Shown here: one piece after another, positions 44,113-52,132 of the stretch
Position numbering within the stretch: the first letter of the stretch is position 1
How the letters are laid out: each line of letters opens with the position of its first letter
NCBI GenBank assembly: GCA_902790625.1
Contig: CADASP010000003.1
Span: 62,001 to 126,000, forward strand
Reading direction: 5' to 3'
From: an uncultured Prevotellaceae bacterium
Lineage (GTDB): Bacteria; Bacteroidota; Bacteroidia; Bacteroidales; Bacteroidaceae
DNA: 64,000 bases
Notes under the pieces: generated by a model
What the model was told of the DNA's origin: nothing
The model's database searches: none
Seen by the model: the letters and a program-made list of their open reading frames with translations, nothing else
Program-made: the position numbers and the translations under genes

Positions 44113-45587
44113 TCATTTTTGCGAGTGTTCTTCTTGCACTTCACATTTCTGCCTGCAAAAACAGCGGCACCGACAACGTAGCTGATGAGAAAACCCAGCG
44201 ATGGGAGCAACTCTATCAGAAACATTTATTGGATGCCCAGCAACATTTGGACATCCTTCTTTCTGAGCGGAAAGACACTCTTTATGCCGACCGTATGGCA
44301 CGTAGATACTACCATGAGGGCGGCAAGTGGTGCTGGATGGGTAGCCCCACCCAGCTTGAAATGTGTGATGCACTCGACAGCCTGCTCCGCAGCCAGGTGC
44401 CGGCCATGGGATTCAAGGACGGCATTTTCGCACTGGGCAACTACGACAAGCAGTTGGCCGACATGCACCAGCCCGACTCGGTGGCCGACATGGCCATCGC
44501 CATGGCACAGGTGGAGTGCAGTCTCACACAGGCCTACCTGCGCTATGCCATCGGCCAGCGCTTTGGGTTCACCACACCATCGAAGCTCTTTGGCAAACAG
44601 CAATACGACATTGAGATTGAGCAGGCCGACAGCGCCTTCGTGGCCGACGCCATGAAGCAGCTGAAGGACAAGCACACCATGCTCAACTTCCTCAATTGCG
44701 CCGAGCCGCAGGATGCAGCCTATCAGCAGCTGAAGCAGCAGCTGCAGAAGGACAGCACGGCCGAGGCGCGCAACCGCACGCTGTGCAACATGGAGCGACT
44801 GCGCTGGCGCGACAGCAAGCATGCCAAGGAGGCATCGCGCTACATCTTCGTCAACATCGCATCGCAGCAGGTGTGGGCCATAGCCCCCGACAGCGTCATC
44901 AACATGCGCATCTGCTGCGGAAAGGTGGCAACGAAGACACCGCTGCTATCCAGCGCGATACACCGCATCGAGGTGAACCCCGAATGGGGAGTGCCCCAAA
45001 GCATCATCCGAAACGAGATGAGCGGCCATGCTGGCGACTCGGCCTATTTCGCACGGCGCAACTACTACGTGGTGGGCAGTGGTGGACAACGGGTCAACCC
45101 GGCCCATCTGTCGAGTGCCGACTTGCGCAGCGGGCGCTATGCCGTGCGTCAGCGCAGCGGTGCCGGCAATTCGCTGGGACGAATCATCTTCCGCTTCCCC
45201 AACAAGTTCTCGGTGTATCTGCACGACACCTCGTCGCCCAGTGCCTTCAACCGAGAGTCGCGCACCGTCTCGCACGGTTGCGTGCGACTGCAGCGCCCCT
45301 TCGACATCGCCGAGTTTGTGCTGCATGATGCCGACCCCTGGCTGCTCGACAAGATGCGACTGTCGATGGACCTGCAGCCCAAGACAGAACAGGGCAAGCA
45401 ATACAAGAAGCAGCACAGCGGCGCCATACGCTTAGTGAACAATACGCCTGTGGAGCCAACGGTGCCGGTGCTCATCGATTACTACACCTGCTATCCCAAT
45501 CCACAGACGGGAAAGATGGACATCTGGGGCGACCCCTACGGCTACGACAAGATTCTGCTCAAGGCCATCCGGCCTTTTGTGAAGTAA
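44109..45587 (+). CDS. L,D-transpeptidase lipoprotein (YcbB/LdtD-like)
   Basis: Start is placed at TTG 44109, overlapping the upstream TGA. This gives a lipoprotein signal LIIFASVLLALHISAC, whereas the alternative GTG at 44061 would bury it. The middle part (about 60-260) is the scaffold/peptidoglycan-binding region. The YkuD catalytic domain begins at FVNIASQQVWAI and holds SRTVSHGCVRLQRP with the nucleophilic Cys. Such enzymes form 3-3 crosslinks in peptidoglycan in the periplasm. About 492 residues, usual for YcbB-type proteins. Non-ATG start and overlap suggest regulated coupling. Confidence 0.88.
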   Translation: MIIFASVLLALHISACKNSGTDNVADEKTQRWEQLYQKHLLDAQQHLDILLSERKDTLYADRMARRYYHEGGKWCWMGSPTQLEMCDALDSLLRSQVPAMGFKDGIFALGNYDKQLADMHQPDSVADMAIAMAQVECSLTQAYLRYAIGQRFGFTTPSKLFGKQQYDIEIEQADSAFVADAMKQLKDKHTMLNFLNCAEPQDAAYQQLKQQLQKDSTAEARNRTLCNMERLRWRDSKHAKEASRYIFVNIASQQVWAIAPDSVINMRICCGKVATKTPLLSSAIHRIEVNPEWGVPQSIIRNEMSGHAGDSAYFARRNYYVVGSGGQRVNPAHLSSADLRSGRYAVRQRSGAGNSLGRIIFRFPNKFSVYLHDTSSPSAFNRESRTVSHGCVRLQRPFDIAEFVLHDADPWLLDKMRLSMDLQPKTEQGKQYKKQHSGAIRLVNNTPVEPTVPVLIDYYTCYPNPQTGKMDIWGDPYGYDKILLKAIRPFVK

Positions 45588-45617
45588 GTTAGGGTGGGGG
45601 AATTCATACAGACGCTT

Positions 45618-46169
45618 ATGACATCCTACGACGACCAGCAACTGAAAGACATGCTCCAGAACCCGGCCACGCTGCGCAAGGGGTTTGAAGCCATGGTGCG
45701 CCAATACAGCGAGCAGCTCTATTGGCAGGTCAGGCGCATCGTCATCACCCACGAGGATGCCAACGATGTGGTGCAGAATGCACTGCTCAAGGCGTGGAGC
45801 TCGATAGCAACCTTCAAGGGAGAGTCGAAAATATCAACATGGCTGTCGCGAATAGCCATCAACGAGGCTGTCGACTTCACACGAAGACTGAAAAACCGCC
45901 CCACACTGAGCACCGACGATGCCGACCTGGGACTGGCCAACCAGCTCATGGCCGACAAATACTTCGACGGCGACGAGACCGAGGCCATGTTGCAGGAGGC
46001 CATCGCCAGCTTGCCCGACGTGCAGCGCACCGTGTTCCAGCTGCGCTACTACGACGAAATGAAATATAGCGAGATGAGCAAGGTGCTGGGAACGTCGGAG
46101 GGAGGACTGAAAGCCTCTTATCACATTGCAGTGAAAAAAATTACGGAATTTTTCCACAAACGTGATTAA
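45618..46169 (+). CDS. ECF-type RNA polymerase sigma factor
   Basis: About 183 residues from ATG 45618 (an in-frame GTG at 45594 is possible). Region 2 reads ITHEDANDVVQNALLKAWSSIATFKGESKISTWLSRIAIN; region 4 reads LPDVQRTVFQLRYYDEMKYSEMSKVLGTSEGGLKASYHIA. It starts a three-gene set with a single-span membrane protein and a secreted protein, which suggests an envelope-stress sigma factor. It may also be read from the upstream transpeptidase gene, 30 bases away. Confidence 0.92.
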   Translation: MTSYDDQQLKDMLQNPATLRKGFEAMVRQYSEQLYWQVRRIVITHEDANDVVQNALLKAWSSIATFKGESKISTWLSRIAINEAVDFTRRLKNRPTLSTDDADLGLANQLMADKYFDGDETEAMLQEAIASLPDVQRTVFQLRYYDEMKYSEMSKVLGTSEGGLKASYHIAVKKITEFFHKRD

Positions 46170-46216
46170 ACTTTGATAGCCGTTATACGTCAATAAGACA
46201 AAACGATAGCAAAACT

Positions 46217-46600
46217 ATGATGAACGAAGAAGAATATCTGAAAAGCAAAGTGGGCAATCGGAACCCATTCACCGTGCCCGAGGGCTACTTCGAGCAGCTC
46301 GCGCAGCAGGTGATGGACCGCATCCCTGCCACCACGCAGGAGCTGAAGCCCGCACCTAAGAAGACTGTCTTCAAGCAGTTGCGTCCTTGGCTCTATGCCG
46401 CTGCGTGCGTCTGCGTGGGAGTCTTCACCGCAGGAGTGCTCTTCAACAGCCAGAACGACAACTCGAAGGAGCTGGAGCAGATGGCAACGTTGGAGCAGGA
46501 AAACATCAACTACTACAGCGACAACTATATCGACGAGGAGGCCGACTACGCCATGTTCGACAATCAGGAGATATACGCTTGTCTGCTGGCTGACATGTAA
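46217..46600 (+). CDS. Small single-span membrane protein, possible anti-sigma factor
   Basis: 127 residues. The N-terminal cytoplasmic ~60 residues contain NPFTVPEGYFEQLAQQVMDRIP, common at the start of Bacteroidota proteins encoded after ECF sigma genes. One membrane segment (LRPWLYAAACVCVGVFTAGVLF) is followed by an acidic C-terminal tail. The anti-sigma role is inferred from position and topology only; no zinc-binding motif is present. Confidence 0.75.
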   Translation: MMNEEEYLKSKVGNRNPFTVPEGYFEQLAQQVMDRIPATTQELKPAPKKTVFKQLRPWLYAAACVCVGVFTAGVLFNSQNDNSKELEQMATLEQENINYYSDNYIDEEADYAMFDNQEIYACLLADM

Positions 46601-46622
46601 ACAATAAAAGCACAGGAAGAAA

Positions 46623-47198
46623 ATGAAGAAGTTTTTTGTTGCATTGATGATGGCGCTGTTTGCCACGGGCATGCAGGCTCAGCAGCAATGGATGCTACAG
46701 CGAGGGGGAGGCCAGCAAGGCTCGCAGGAGCGTTTCTCGCCAGAGAAATTTGATGCCGACCTACAGGACTTTATCACCAAGGAAGCTGGCTTGTCGCACC
46801 AAGAGGCTGCCAAGTTCTTCCCTGTGTATAAGGAGATGCTCGAGAAGCAGCGCGCACTCTTCATGCGCCAGAGCCAGTTGGCAAAGGTGAAGCCTGCCGA
46901 TGAGCAGGGCTGCATGAAGGTGATCAAGGAGGGCGATGACATCGACTTGGAGTTGAAGAACATCCAGAAAAACTATCACAAGCGGTTCCTCGACCTCATG
47001 CCCGCCTCGAAGGTCTACGACATCCTGCAGGCCGAACAGCGCTTCTTCCGTCACACCATGCGAAGCTGGGGACGTGGCAATGGCAATGGACACCGTCAGC
47101 AGTTCCCCCGTTTCCCACAGTTCCCGCAATTCAATCAAGGGCAGGGCGGTGGAATGCCACAAATGCCCCAAAGGCCTCAACGGCGCGGTCAGAACTGA
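46623..47198 (+). CDS. Secreted Spy/CpxP-like protein with Gln/Gly/Pro-rich tail
   Basis: 191 residues. Signal peptide MKKFFVALMMALFATGMQAQ, then a helical body (FDADLQDFITKEAGLSHQEA, FFPVYKEMLEKQRALFMRQS) that resembles helical periplasmic sensors of Spy/CpxP type. The tail is low complexity (QFPRFPQFPQFNQGQGGGMP). It may sense envelope stress for the sigma factor two genes upstream. The last ten bases overlap the convergent DUF3256 gene. Confidence 0.75.
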   Translation: MKKFFVALMMALFATGMQAQQQWMLQRGGGQQGSQERFSPEKFDADLQDFITKEAGLSHQEAAKFFPVYKEMLEKQRALFMRQSQLAKVKPADEQGCMKVIKEGDDIDLELKNIQKNYHKRFLDLMPASKVYDILQAEQRFFRHTMRSWGRGNGNGHRQQFPRFPQFPQFNQGQGGGMPQMPQRPQRRGQN

Positions 47199-47836
47199 GG
47201 AAGCTCCTTTAAATCTTCATCACGCTTCAGCAGCGTAGAGCGCTCCAAGCGCGATTCCTTTAACCGCCAGGCAGAGCTGTAGACATCTACTATTTGCTCT
47301 GTCTGGTGTTCGTTTATTTGGTAGTTGCGCCAGACTTTAATTACAAACAGGCTGCTGTCTACCGGTGTCTGCACCTGCACTTTCTTCATGTCGATGCGCA
47401 GCGTCTCGTTCATGCGCAGCGACAGGCTGTCGGCCGTCAAGGCCGTCATCTCGGTGCGTCCTTCCAGCTGGTTGGTGATTTCAGCCTTCATGTTGGCCTC
47501 CATGAAGTCAATCATGTCAAGGCGGTTGTTCTTCGTGAGATAGGGCATCAGCGAGTCGGGCATAGCCTTAAAGAGGGCGGCCATCGTTGGCTCCTCCGTG
47601 CTTTGTGCTCCCTGCTTCTCCGCGCATTGTGCGCCCTTTTTCTCCGTGCTTTGTGCGCCCTGCTTCTCCGTGCTTTGTGCACCCTTTTTCTCCGTGCTTT
47701 GTGCTCCCTGCTTCTCCGTGCTTTGTGCTCCCTGCTTCTCCGTAGGCTGCGGCTTTGCCGCAGCACCCTCCCGCTCCTGCTGGGCTGATGCTGAAGCGGA
47801 AGCCAGCAGCAACAAAGCAAACAAATACTTTCTCAT
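47189..47836 (-). CDS. DUF3256 family secreted protein with expanded octapeptide repeat
   Basis: 215 residues. Signal peptide MRKYLFALLLLASASASAQ, then about six copies of TEK(Q/K)GAQS (24-bp units), then the conserved DUF3256 body (ALFKAMPDSLMPYLTKNNRLDMIDFMEANMKAE). Function of the family is unknown. The ATG overlaps the ABC ATPase stop by four bases. The repeat lies between signal peptide and domain, where length change would be tolerated. Confidence 0.85.
   Translation of the reverse strand: MRKYLFALLLLASASASAQQEREGAAAKPQPTEKQGAQSTEKQGAQSTEKKGAQSTEKQGAQSTEKKGAQCAEKQGAQSTEEPTMAALFKAMPDSLMPYLTKNNRLDMIDFMEANMKAEITNQLEGRTEMTALTADSLSLRMNETLRIDMKKVQVQTPVDSSLFVIKVWRNYQINEHQTEQIVDVYSSAWRLKESRLERSTLLKRDEDLKELPQF
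47594..47743. repeat. 24-bp tandem repeat (about six units) inside the DUF3256 gene
   Basis: Units such as CTCCGTGCTTTGTGC plus CCCTGCTT or CCCTTTTT, with alternating types that code Gln or Lys. One unit has diverged (Cys-Ala for Ser-Thr). Confidence 0.85.
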
Positions 47837-48480
47837 AGCTTCAGAATGATTTCGTAGTTCAGTGGCATGCGCTTGCCGATGCTGGTGATGATGGTGGCCG
47901 CCCCCTGCGCCTCGGCTTCTTGCTGTGCCAAGCGTGCCATCGTCGCAGCATTGCCATCATCGAGATGGCTGATGGGCTCGTCGGCCAATAGGAAATCGAA
48001 GGGCTGAACCAAGGCGCGCATCAGTGCCACGCGCTGCTGCTGACCGAACGACATGCGGCCAACGGGCGACTGCAGCTTGTCGGCGATGCCCAGCATCTCG
48101 AACCAGCTCTCTATCTGCTGGCGCGAGCGGTGCTGCGTCAGTCGGTTCTTTATTTCCACATTCTCATAGGCCGTCAGCTCTGGGAAGAGGCGCAGCTCCT
48201 GGAAGAGGCAGCTCACGTGCTGCTGACGCAGCTGGCACCAGTCTTTGATGTGATAGCTGCGGGCATCGCGTCCGTCGAAGAGGAGGCTGCCCGTATAGTC
48301 GTTGCGGTAGCCCAAGATGTAGCTGCAAAAGGTGCTCTTGCCTTTGCCGCTGTCGGCCTCAATCAGGTAGTGGCGTCCCCGCTCGAAGGTGATGTCCTGT
48401 AGCCAGATGTCGGAGCCCTCGGCTGACGTGCCATTGGCAAACACCTGCGGCAGCACATGGTGGAATGTTATGCTGTTCAT
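47833..48480 (-). CDS. ABC-transporter-like ATP-binding protein with unusual motifs
   Basis: 215 residues. The Walker A region reads EADSGKGKST (residues 41-50), keeping GKGKST but lacking the usual first Gly. The signature is MSFGQQQRVAL and Walker B FLLADEP. The switch histidine is replaced: after Walker B the strand reads AATIITSIGKRMPL. It is LolD/FtsE-like in size, but no permease gene is adjacent; the neighbours are rsmE and DUF3256. Coupling by four-base overlaps on both sides. Confidence 0.87.
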   Translation of the reverse strand: MNSITFHHVLPQVFANGTSAEGSDIWLQDITFERGRHYLIEADSGKGKSTFCSYILGYRNDYTGSLLFDGRDARSYHIKDWCQLRQQHVSCLFQELRLFPELTAYENVEIKNRLTQHRSRQQIESWFEMLGIADKLQSPVGRMSFGQQQRVALMRALVQPFDFLLADEPISHLDDGNAATMARLAQQEAEAQGAATIITSIGKRMPLNYEIILKL

Positions 48481-49199
48481 TGTCGTGATAATTGCATCAT
48501 CATAATGGCACTGAGGCCTGCCGTCTCGGTGCGCAGACGGCTCTTCCCCAGGTCGACCGATACGAAGCCAGCGTCGATGGCCATCTTCACTTCGTCTATC
48601 GAGAAATCGCCCTCAGGCCCCACCATGACGATGGTCTCGTCTGCTGTGTCGCCCTCGGCCTTCAGTCGTTCGAAAAGGTTCACCCTTGGCACCTCCTCAT
48701 AGCAGTGGGCAATGAAGCGCAGCCCCTGCTGATGGTGGGCTACGAAAGCCTTGAAGTCTTGCATCTCGTTCACCATGGGCTTCCACGCCTTCCGGCTCTG
48801 CTTCATGGCGGCAATGGCAATCTTCTCCAGTCTTGCCGTCTTCACCACATGGCGCTCTGAGAAGCGGCAGTCGAGGAGCGACAGCTCGTCGAAGCCCACC
48901 TCGGTGGCTTTCTCCACCAGCCATTCCATGCGTTCCATCATCTTCGTCGGAGCGATGGCCAGATGGATGTGTCCGCTCCAAGGACGCTGCTGCGGCAGTG
49001 CTTGCTCTATCTCATAGAGGCAGTGCTTGTGGCTCGCCAAGCTCACTCTTGCGCGATAAAACGTCCCTTCGCCGTCCATCAGCACCATATCGTCGCCTTC
49101 CTTCAGCCTGAGCACACGCAGTGCATGCGCAGCTTCCTCGTCGGGAAGTGCGGTGGCAGTGGCGGCTTGCGGCACGTAGAAATAGCGTTCTTCTTTCAT
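48477..49199 (-). CDS. rsmE: 16S rRNA (uracil-1498-N3)-methyltransferase
   Basis: 240 residues. SPOUT-class methyltransferase: an N-terminal PUA-like domain (HALRVLRLKEGDDMVLMDGEG), then the knot with AIAPTKMMERMEWLVEKATEVG, MVGPEGDFSIDE and LGKSRLRTETA. Uses S-adenosylmethionine on the small-subunit rRNA. Overlaps both neighbours by four bases. Confidence 0.96.
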   Translation of the reverse strand: MKEERYFYVPQAATATALPDEEAAHALRVLRLKEGDDMVLMDGEGTFYRARVSLASHKHCLYEIEQALPQQRPWSGHIHLAIAPTKMMERMEWLVEKATEVGFDELSLLDCRFSERHVVKTARLEKIAIAAMKQSRKAWKPMVNEMQDFKAFVAHHQQGLRFIAHCYEEVPRVNLFERLKAEGDTADETIVMVGPEGDFSIDEVKMAIDAGFVSVDLGKSRLRTETAGLSAIMMMQLSRQ

Positions 49200-49759
49200 G
49201 TGGTGGTGATGGTGGAGAAAGGCGCTTGGGGCGAGCGTCGCCTAATCTCGTCGCGCAGCTGCGAGGCCAGCTCGTAGTTCTCTTCTTCGACAGCTTCTTT
49301 CAGCGCAGCCTTCAGCCGCTGGGTCTCCATGGCGTTGATGGGAATCGACACCCCCTTGGCATGCTCGTCGAAGGGTACGCTCTGCCGGGCCATCAAGCGC
49401 TCCTCGATGTAGAGCGGAATGCTGGATATGATGCTCAGCAGAACGCCGTCGCTGGTGCGTACCCTGACCGATTCGCCGCTTTTCATGTCCATCAGCATCA
49501 CCTGATACTGACCGTTGTAGACACCCACAATGGTCATCTCATATTCCGACGGTAGCAGTTGCAGCAGGGCTTCGGGCAGCATGGTGCGGCACACGTCCTT
49601 GTTGCCGCGCAGGCGCATCAGCAGCTGGCGACACATGTCGGCGTCGCATACCACCGAGAGTGCCCGTTGGCGGGCCTCGTCGGTGAGAATCACCACTGCC
49701 AGCTTCTCGTCGCCGGCAATCTGCTGCAGGTTTTCGAATCTCAGTGGTACACGCTTCAT
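49196..49759 (-). CDS. Bifunctional nuclease family protein (DUF151) with UVR motif
   Basis: 187 residues. The DUF151 domain covers about 25-135 (VVILTDEARQRALSVVCDAD, SVRVRTSDGVLLSIISSIPLYI). The C-terminus has a UvrB/UvrC-type helix (RLKAALKEAVEEENYELASQLRDEIRRR). Some relatives have DNase or RNase activity; here it is inferred only. A 132-base gap separates it from the nucleoside symporter and holds a 14-bp direct repeat (GACTTTAGACGATA at 49780 and 49831). Confidence 0.88.
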   Translation of the reverse strand: MKRVPLRFENLQQIAGDEKLAVVILTDEARQRALSVVCDADMCRQLLMRLRGNKDVCRTMLPEALLQLLPSEYEMTIVGVYNGQYQVMLMDMKSGESVRVRTSDGVLLSIISSIPLYIEERLMARQSVPFDEHAKGVSIPINAMETQRLKAALKEAVEEENYELASQLRDEIRRRSPQAPFSTITTT

Positions 49760-49891
49760 TCTTGACTGTAGTTTTTTTGACTTTAGACGATAAGACCATA
49801 GACTCTATGTATTATAGGCTTTAGCCTATGGACTTTAGACGATAGCCATGGGTTGTGTGGGCCGCATATTTGCGGCCACCCCCCGCATGGC

Positions 49892-51124
49892 TTATTGCTT
49901 CTGTTGCACTTTCTCGGGCTTGAACACCAAGGCAAAGGCCAGGCCGATGACGAGGGCATAGGCAGCGAAGATGTACCATGCCGTCTGCCAGCTGCTGGCG
50001 TTGTTAACCACCGCCTGAGCGGCAATCATGCCCAACGAGGCACCCACGCCGTTGGTCATCAGCATGAACAGTCCCTGTGCGCTGGAGCGGATGGACTCAT
50101 CGGTGCGGCTCTCGACGAAGAGTGAGCCTGAGATGTTGAAGAAGTCGAAGGCCACGCCATAGACAATCATGGACAGGATAAAGAGCCAGACACCGCTGCC
50201 GGGATTGCCAATGCCAAAGAAGGCAAAGCGGAACACCCAGCCGAACATGGCAATGAGCATGACCTTCTTGATGCCGAAGCGCTTCATGAAGAAAGGTATG
50301 AGCAGGATGCAGACGGTCTCGCTGATTTGCGATAGCGAGATGAGGATGTTGGTGTGCTGTACACCGAAGGTGTCAGCATACTGCGGGTCGGCACCGAAAC
50401 TGTTGATGAACACGTTGGCATAGCCGTTGGAGATTTGCAGGCACACGCCCAGCAGCAGCGAGAAGATGAAGAACACGGCCATCTCACGCTGGCGGAACAG
50501 ACTGAACGCCTTCAGGCCGAGAGCATCGGACAACGACTGCTTTTCCTGGCTGTTCTTCACCGGGCAGGCAGGCAGTGTGAAGGTGTAGCCAAAGAGTATG
50601 ACGCTGAGTATGCCTGAGGCCAGGAACTGGTTTTGGTTGTCCTGGAAGCCCATGACATCGACAAAGAGCATCATCAGGATGAAGCCGACGGTGCCGAAGA
50701 CGCGAATGGGTGGGAAATCCTTAACGGTGTCCATGCCAGCCTGTGTCAGTGCATTGAACGCCACTGAGTTAGCCAGTGCAATTGTGGGCATAAAGAAAGC
50801 GACACTCAAGGAATAGAGGGTGAACAACGTCCCGAACTGTGTGTCTGCGCCGTTGCTATAGCCATACCATGCGGCAGCAATCATAAAGAGTCCGGCCAGC
50901 AGATGGCAGATGCCCAGCATTTTCTGTGCTTGTATCCAGCGGTCGGCGATGATGCCTATGAGTGCCGGCATGAAGATGCTGACAAAACCCTGAACGGAAT
51001 AGAACCATCCGATGTTGTCGCCAAAGCCAAGATTGGCCAGATACCTGCCCATGCAGGTGAGGTAGGCTCCCCAGACGGCGAACTCCAGGAAGTTCATTGC
51101 AGCCAAGCGTACTTTCAAGTTCAT
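49892..51124 (-). CDS. Nucleoside:H+ symporter, NupG/XapB-type MFS
   Basis: 410 residues, 12 membrane helices. It starts MNLKVRLAAMNFLEFAVWGAYLTCMGRYL, typical for NupG-like symporters, and carries GFGDNIGWFYSVQGFVSIFMPALIGIIADRWI. It imports nucleosides with protons. It begins 14 bases after a small uncharacterised gene and is part of the long minus-strand unit that includes lspA. Confidence 0.92.
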   Translation of the reverse strand: MNLKVRLAAMNFLEFAVWGAYLTCMGRYLANLGFGDNIGWFYSVQGFVSIFMPALIGIIADRWIQAQKMLGICHLLAGLFMIAAAWYGYSNGADTQFGTLFTLYSLSVAFFMPTIALANSVAFNALTQAGMDTVKDFPPIRVFGTVGFILMMLFVDVMGFQDNQNQFLASGILSVILFGYTFTLPACPVKNSQEKQSLSDALGLKAFSLFRQREMAVFFIFSLLLGVCLQISNGYANVFINSFGADPQYADTFGVQHTNILISLSQISETVCILLIPFFMKRFGIKKVMLIAMFGWVFRFAFFGIGNPGSGVWLFILSMIVYGVAFDFFNISGSLFVESRTDESIRSSAQGLFMLMTNGVGASLGMIAAQAVVNNASSWQTAWYIFAAYALVIGLAFALVFKPEKVQQKQ

Positions 51125-51138
51125 AATGCAGTATGTTT

Positions 51139-51360
51139 TTAGTTAATGATTACATTATTATAATACGCGCGCACGAGGCCTTCGTCATCGCGTTGGAGCA
51201 CTATCCGGCCTGGCATCCACTCGGTGCAGGGCAGCTCGCCGCTGAGGGGATAGCAGCGTATCACCTCGCCCGAGCGAATCTCCACTACTGCCAGCTTCAT
51301 CAGCGAGTTGTCCTCCACCGATGCTATCTCGTGGCAGGCTATGCGGCGTGTAGTCTTCAT
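51139..51360 (-). CDS. Small uncharacterised protein overlapping the DUF4296 gene
   Basis: 73 residues from ATG 51360 (an upstream ATG at 51390 would add ten). The sequence looks like a compact folded protein (KLAVVEIRSGEVIRCYPLSG, ELPCTEWMPGRIVLQRDDEG). Such short genes next to DUF4296 occur in Prevotella relatives. Its first ~59 codons overlap the DUF4296 frame in another register. Function unknown. Confidence 0.65.
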   Translation of the reverse strand: MKTTRRIACHEIASVEDNSLMKLAVVEIRSGEVIRCYPLSGELPCTEWMPGRIVLQRDDEGLVRAYYNNVIIN

Positions 51361-52132
51361 CTTTGGTATGGAAGCGTATGAGTTGAACATTATTCAAGAA
51401 GAGCAGCCTCGTGGATGGCGACACTTCGAATCCTCCGTCGAGGTAGAAGAATCCCTTCACGGCCTTGATGGTGCGAAGCGTGTCCTCTGGTACTCGCAAC
51501 TGGCTGAGACCCGACGTTGAGAAGTGCAGGTTGCGCGTCACCACGGTGTCGCCATAGTCCACTGCCAAGTACACCATTCCCCGCTTCTCTCCCGTCTGGT
51601 ACATATAGTCGCTCTGGAACATCACCATCAGTTGGTCGCCCAGGCGGTAGGTGGAGTCGGCGTCGATGTTGAACTCCCATCGGTTGTAGGGTGGGGTGGG
51701 GATGAGGATGGCCGTGGCGCGGTCGGCCCACACATTGGCGGTGTCGCCGTGAGCGTTCAGCTGGGCATATTTGCCTATCTCGCCCTCCGATGCACCCAGC
51801 GACAGGGCCTGTTCGTCGATGCGCTCCGACGCGCGCTGGAAGATGTCGGCGAATCGGTCGGCGCGGGTGTAGTAGTACACCAGCGACGAGTCGAACTCAG
51901 CCTGTGTCAGTCCGTGTTTCCTCAGTGCCGCCTCTATGTAGAGTGCCGTGTTGTATTCGCGCTCATTCGTGGAGTATTGTTCCTGTTGTGCCAGCGCGCG
52001 TGCCATATAATAGTCCACCAGAACGTCTTCCATCTTGCCGGGCTGTATGTACTGGCTCGGTGTCCCTGGCTTGCAGGCTGCAAAGAGCAGTATGCCAGCC
52101 ATGAGGAGAGAAGCGTATAGGGGTCTATTCAC
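51185..52132 (-). CDS. DUF4296 lipoprotein
   Basis: 315 residues from a GTG at 52132 (NRPLYASLLMAGILLFAAC), a lipobox LFAAC. The start overlaps the lspA stop by eight bases. Conserved parts: PGKMEDVLVDYYMARALAQQ, LTQAEFDSSLVYYYTRADRF (DUF4296). The central part continues to about residue 258 (FLNNVQLIRFH); the last ~55 residues (TPHSLPRDSIGGGQ...) are low in similarity and overlap the small gene at 51139-51360. The tail could be real or the result of a frameshift. Being made next to LspA, the lipoprotein signal peptidase, is notable. Confidence 0.8.
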   Translation of the reverse strand: MNRPLYASLLMAGILLFAACKPGTPSQYIQPGKMEDVLVDYYMARALAQQEQYSTNEREYNTALYIEAALRKHGLTQAEFDSSLVYYYTRADRFADIFQRASERIDEQALSLGASEGEIGKYAQLNAHGDTANVWADRATAILIPTPPYNRWEFNIDADSTYRLGDQLMVMFQSDYMYQTGEKRGMVYLAVDYGDTVVTRNLHFSTSGLSQLRVPEDTLRTIKAVKGFFYLDGGFEVSPSTRLLFLNNVQLIRFHTKDEDYTPHSLPRDSIGGGQLADEAGSSGDSLGRGDTLLSPQRRAALHRVDARPDSAPTR

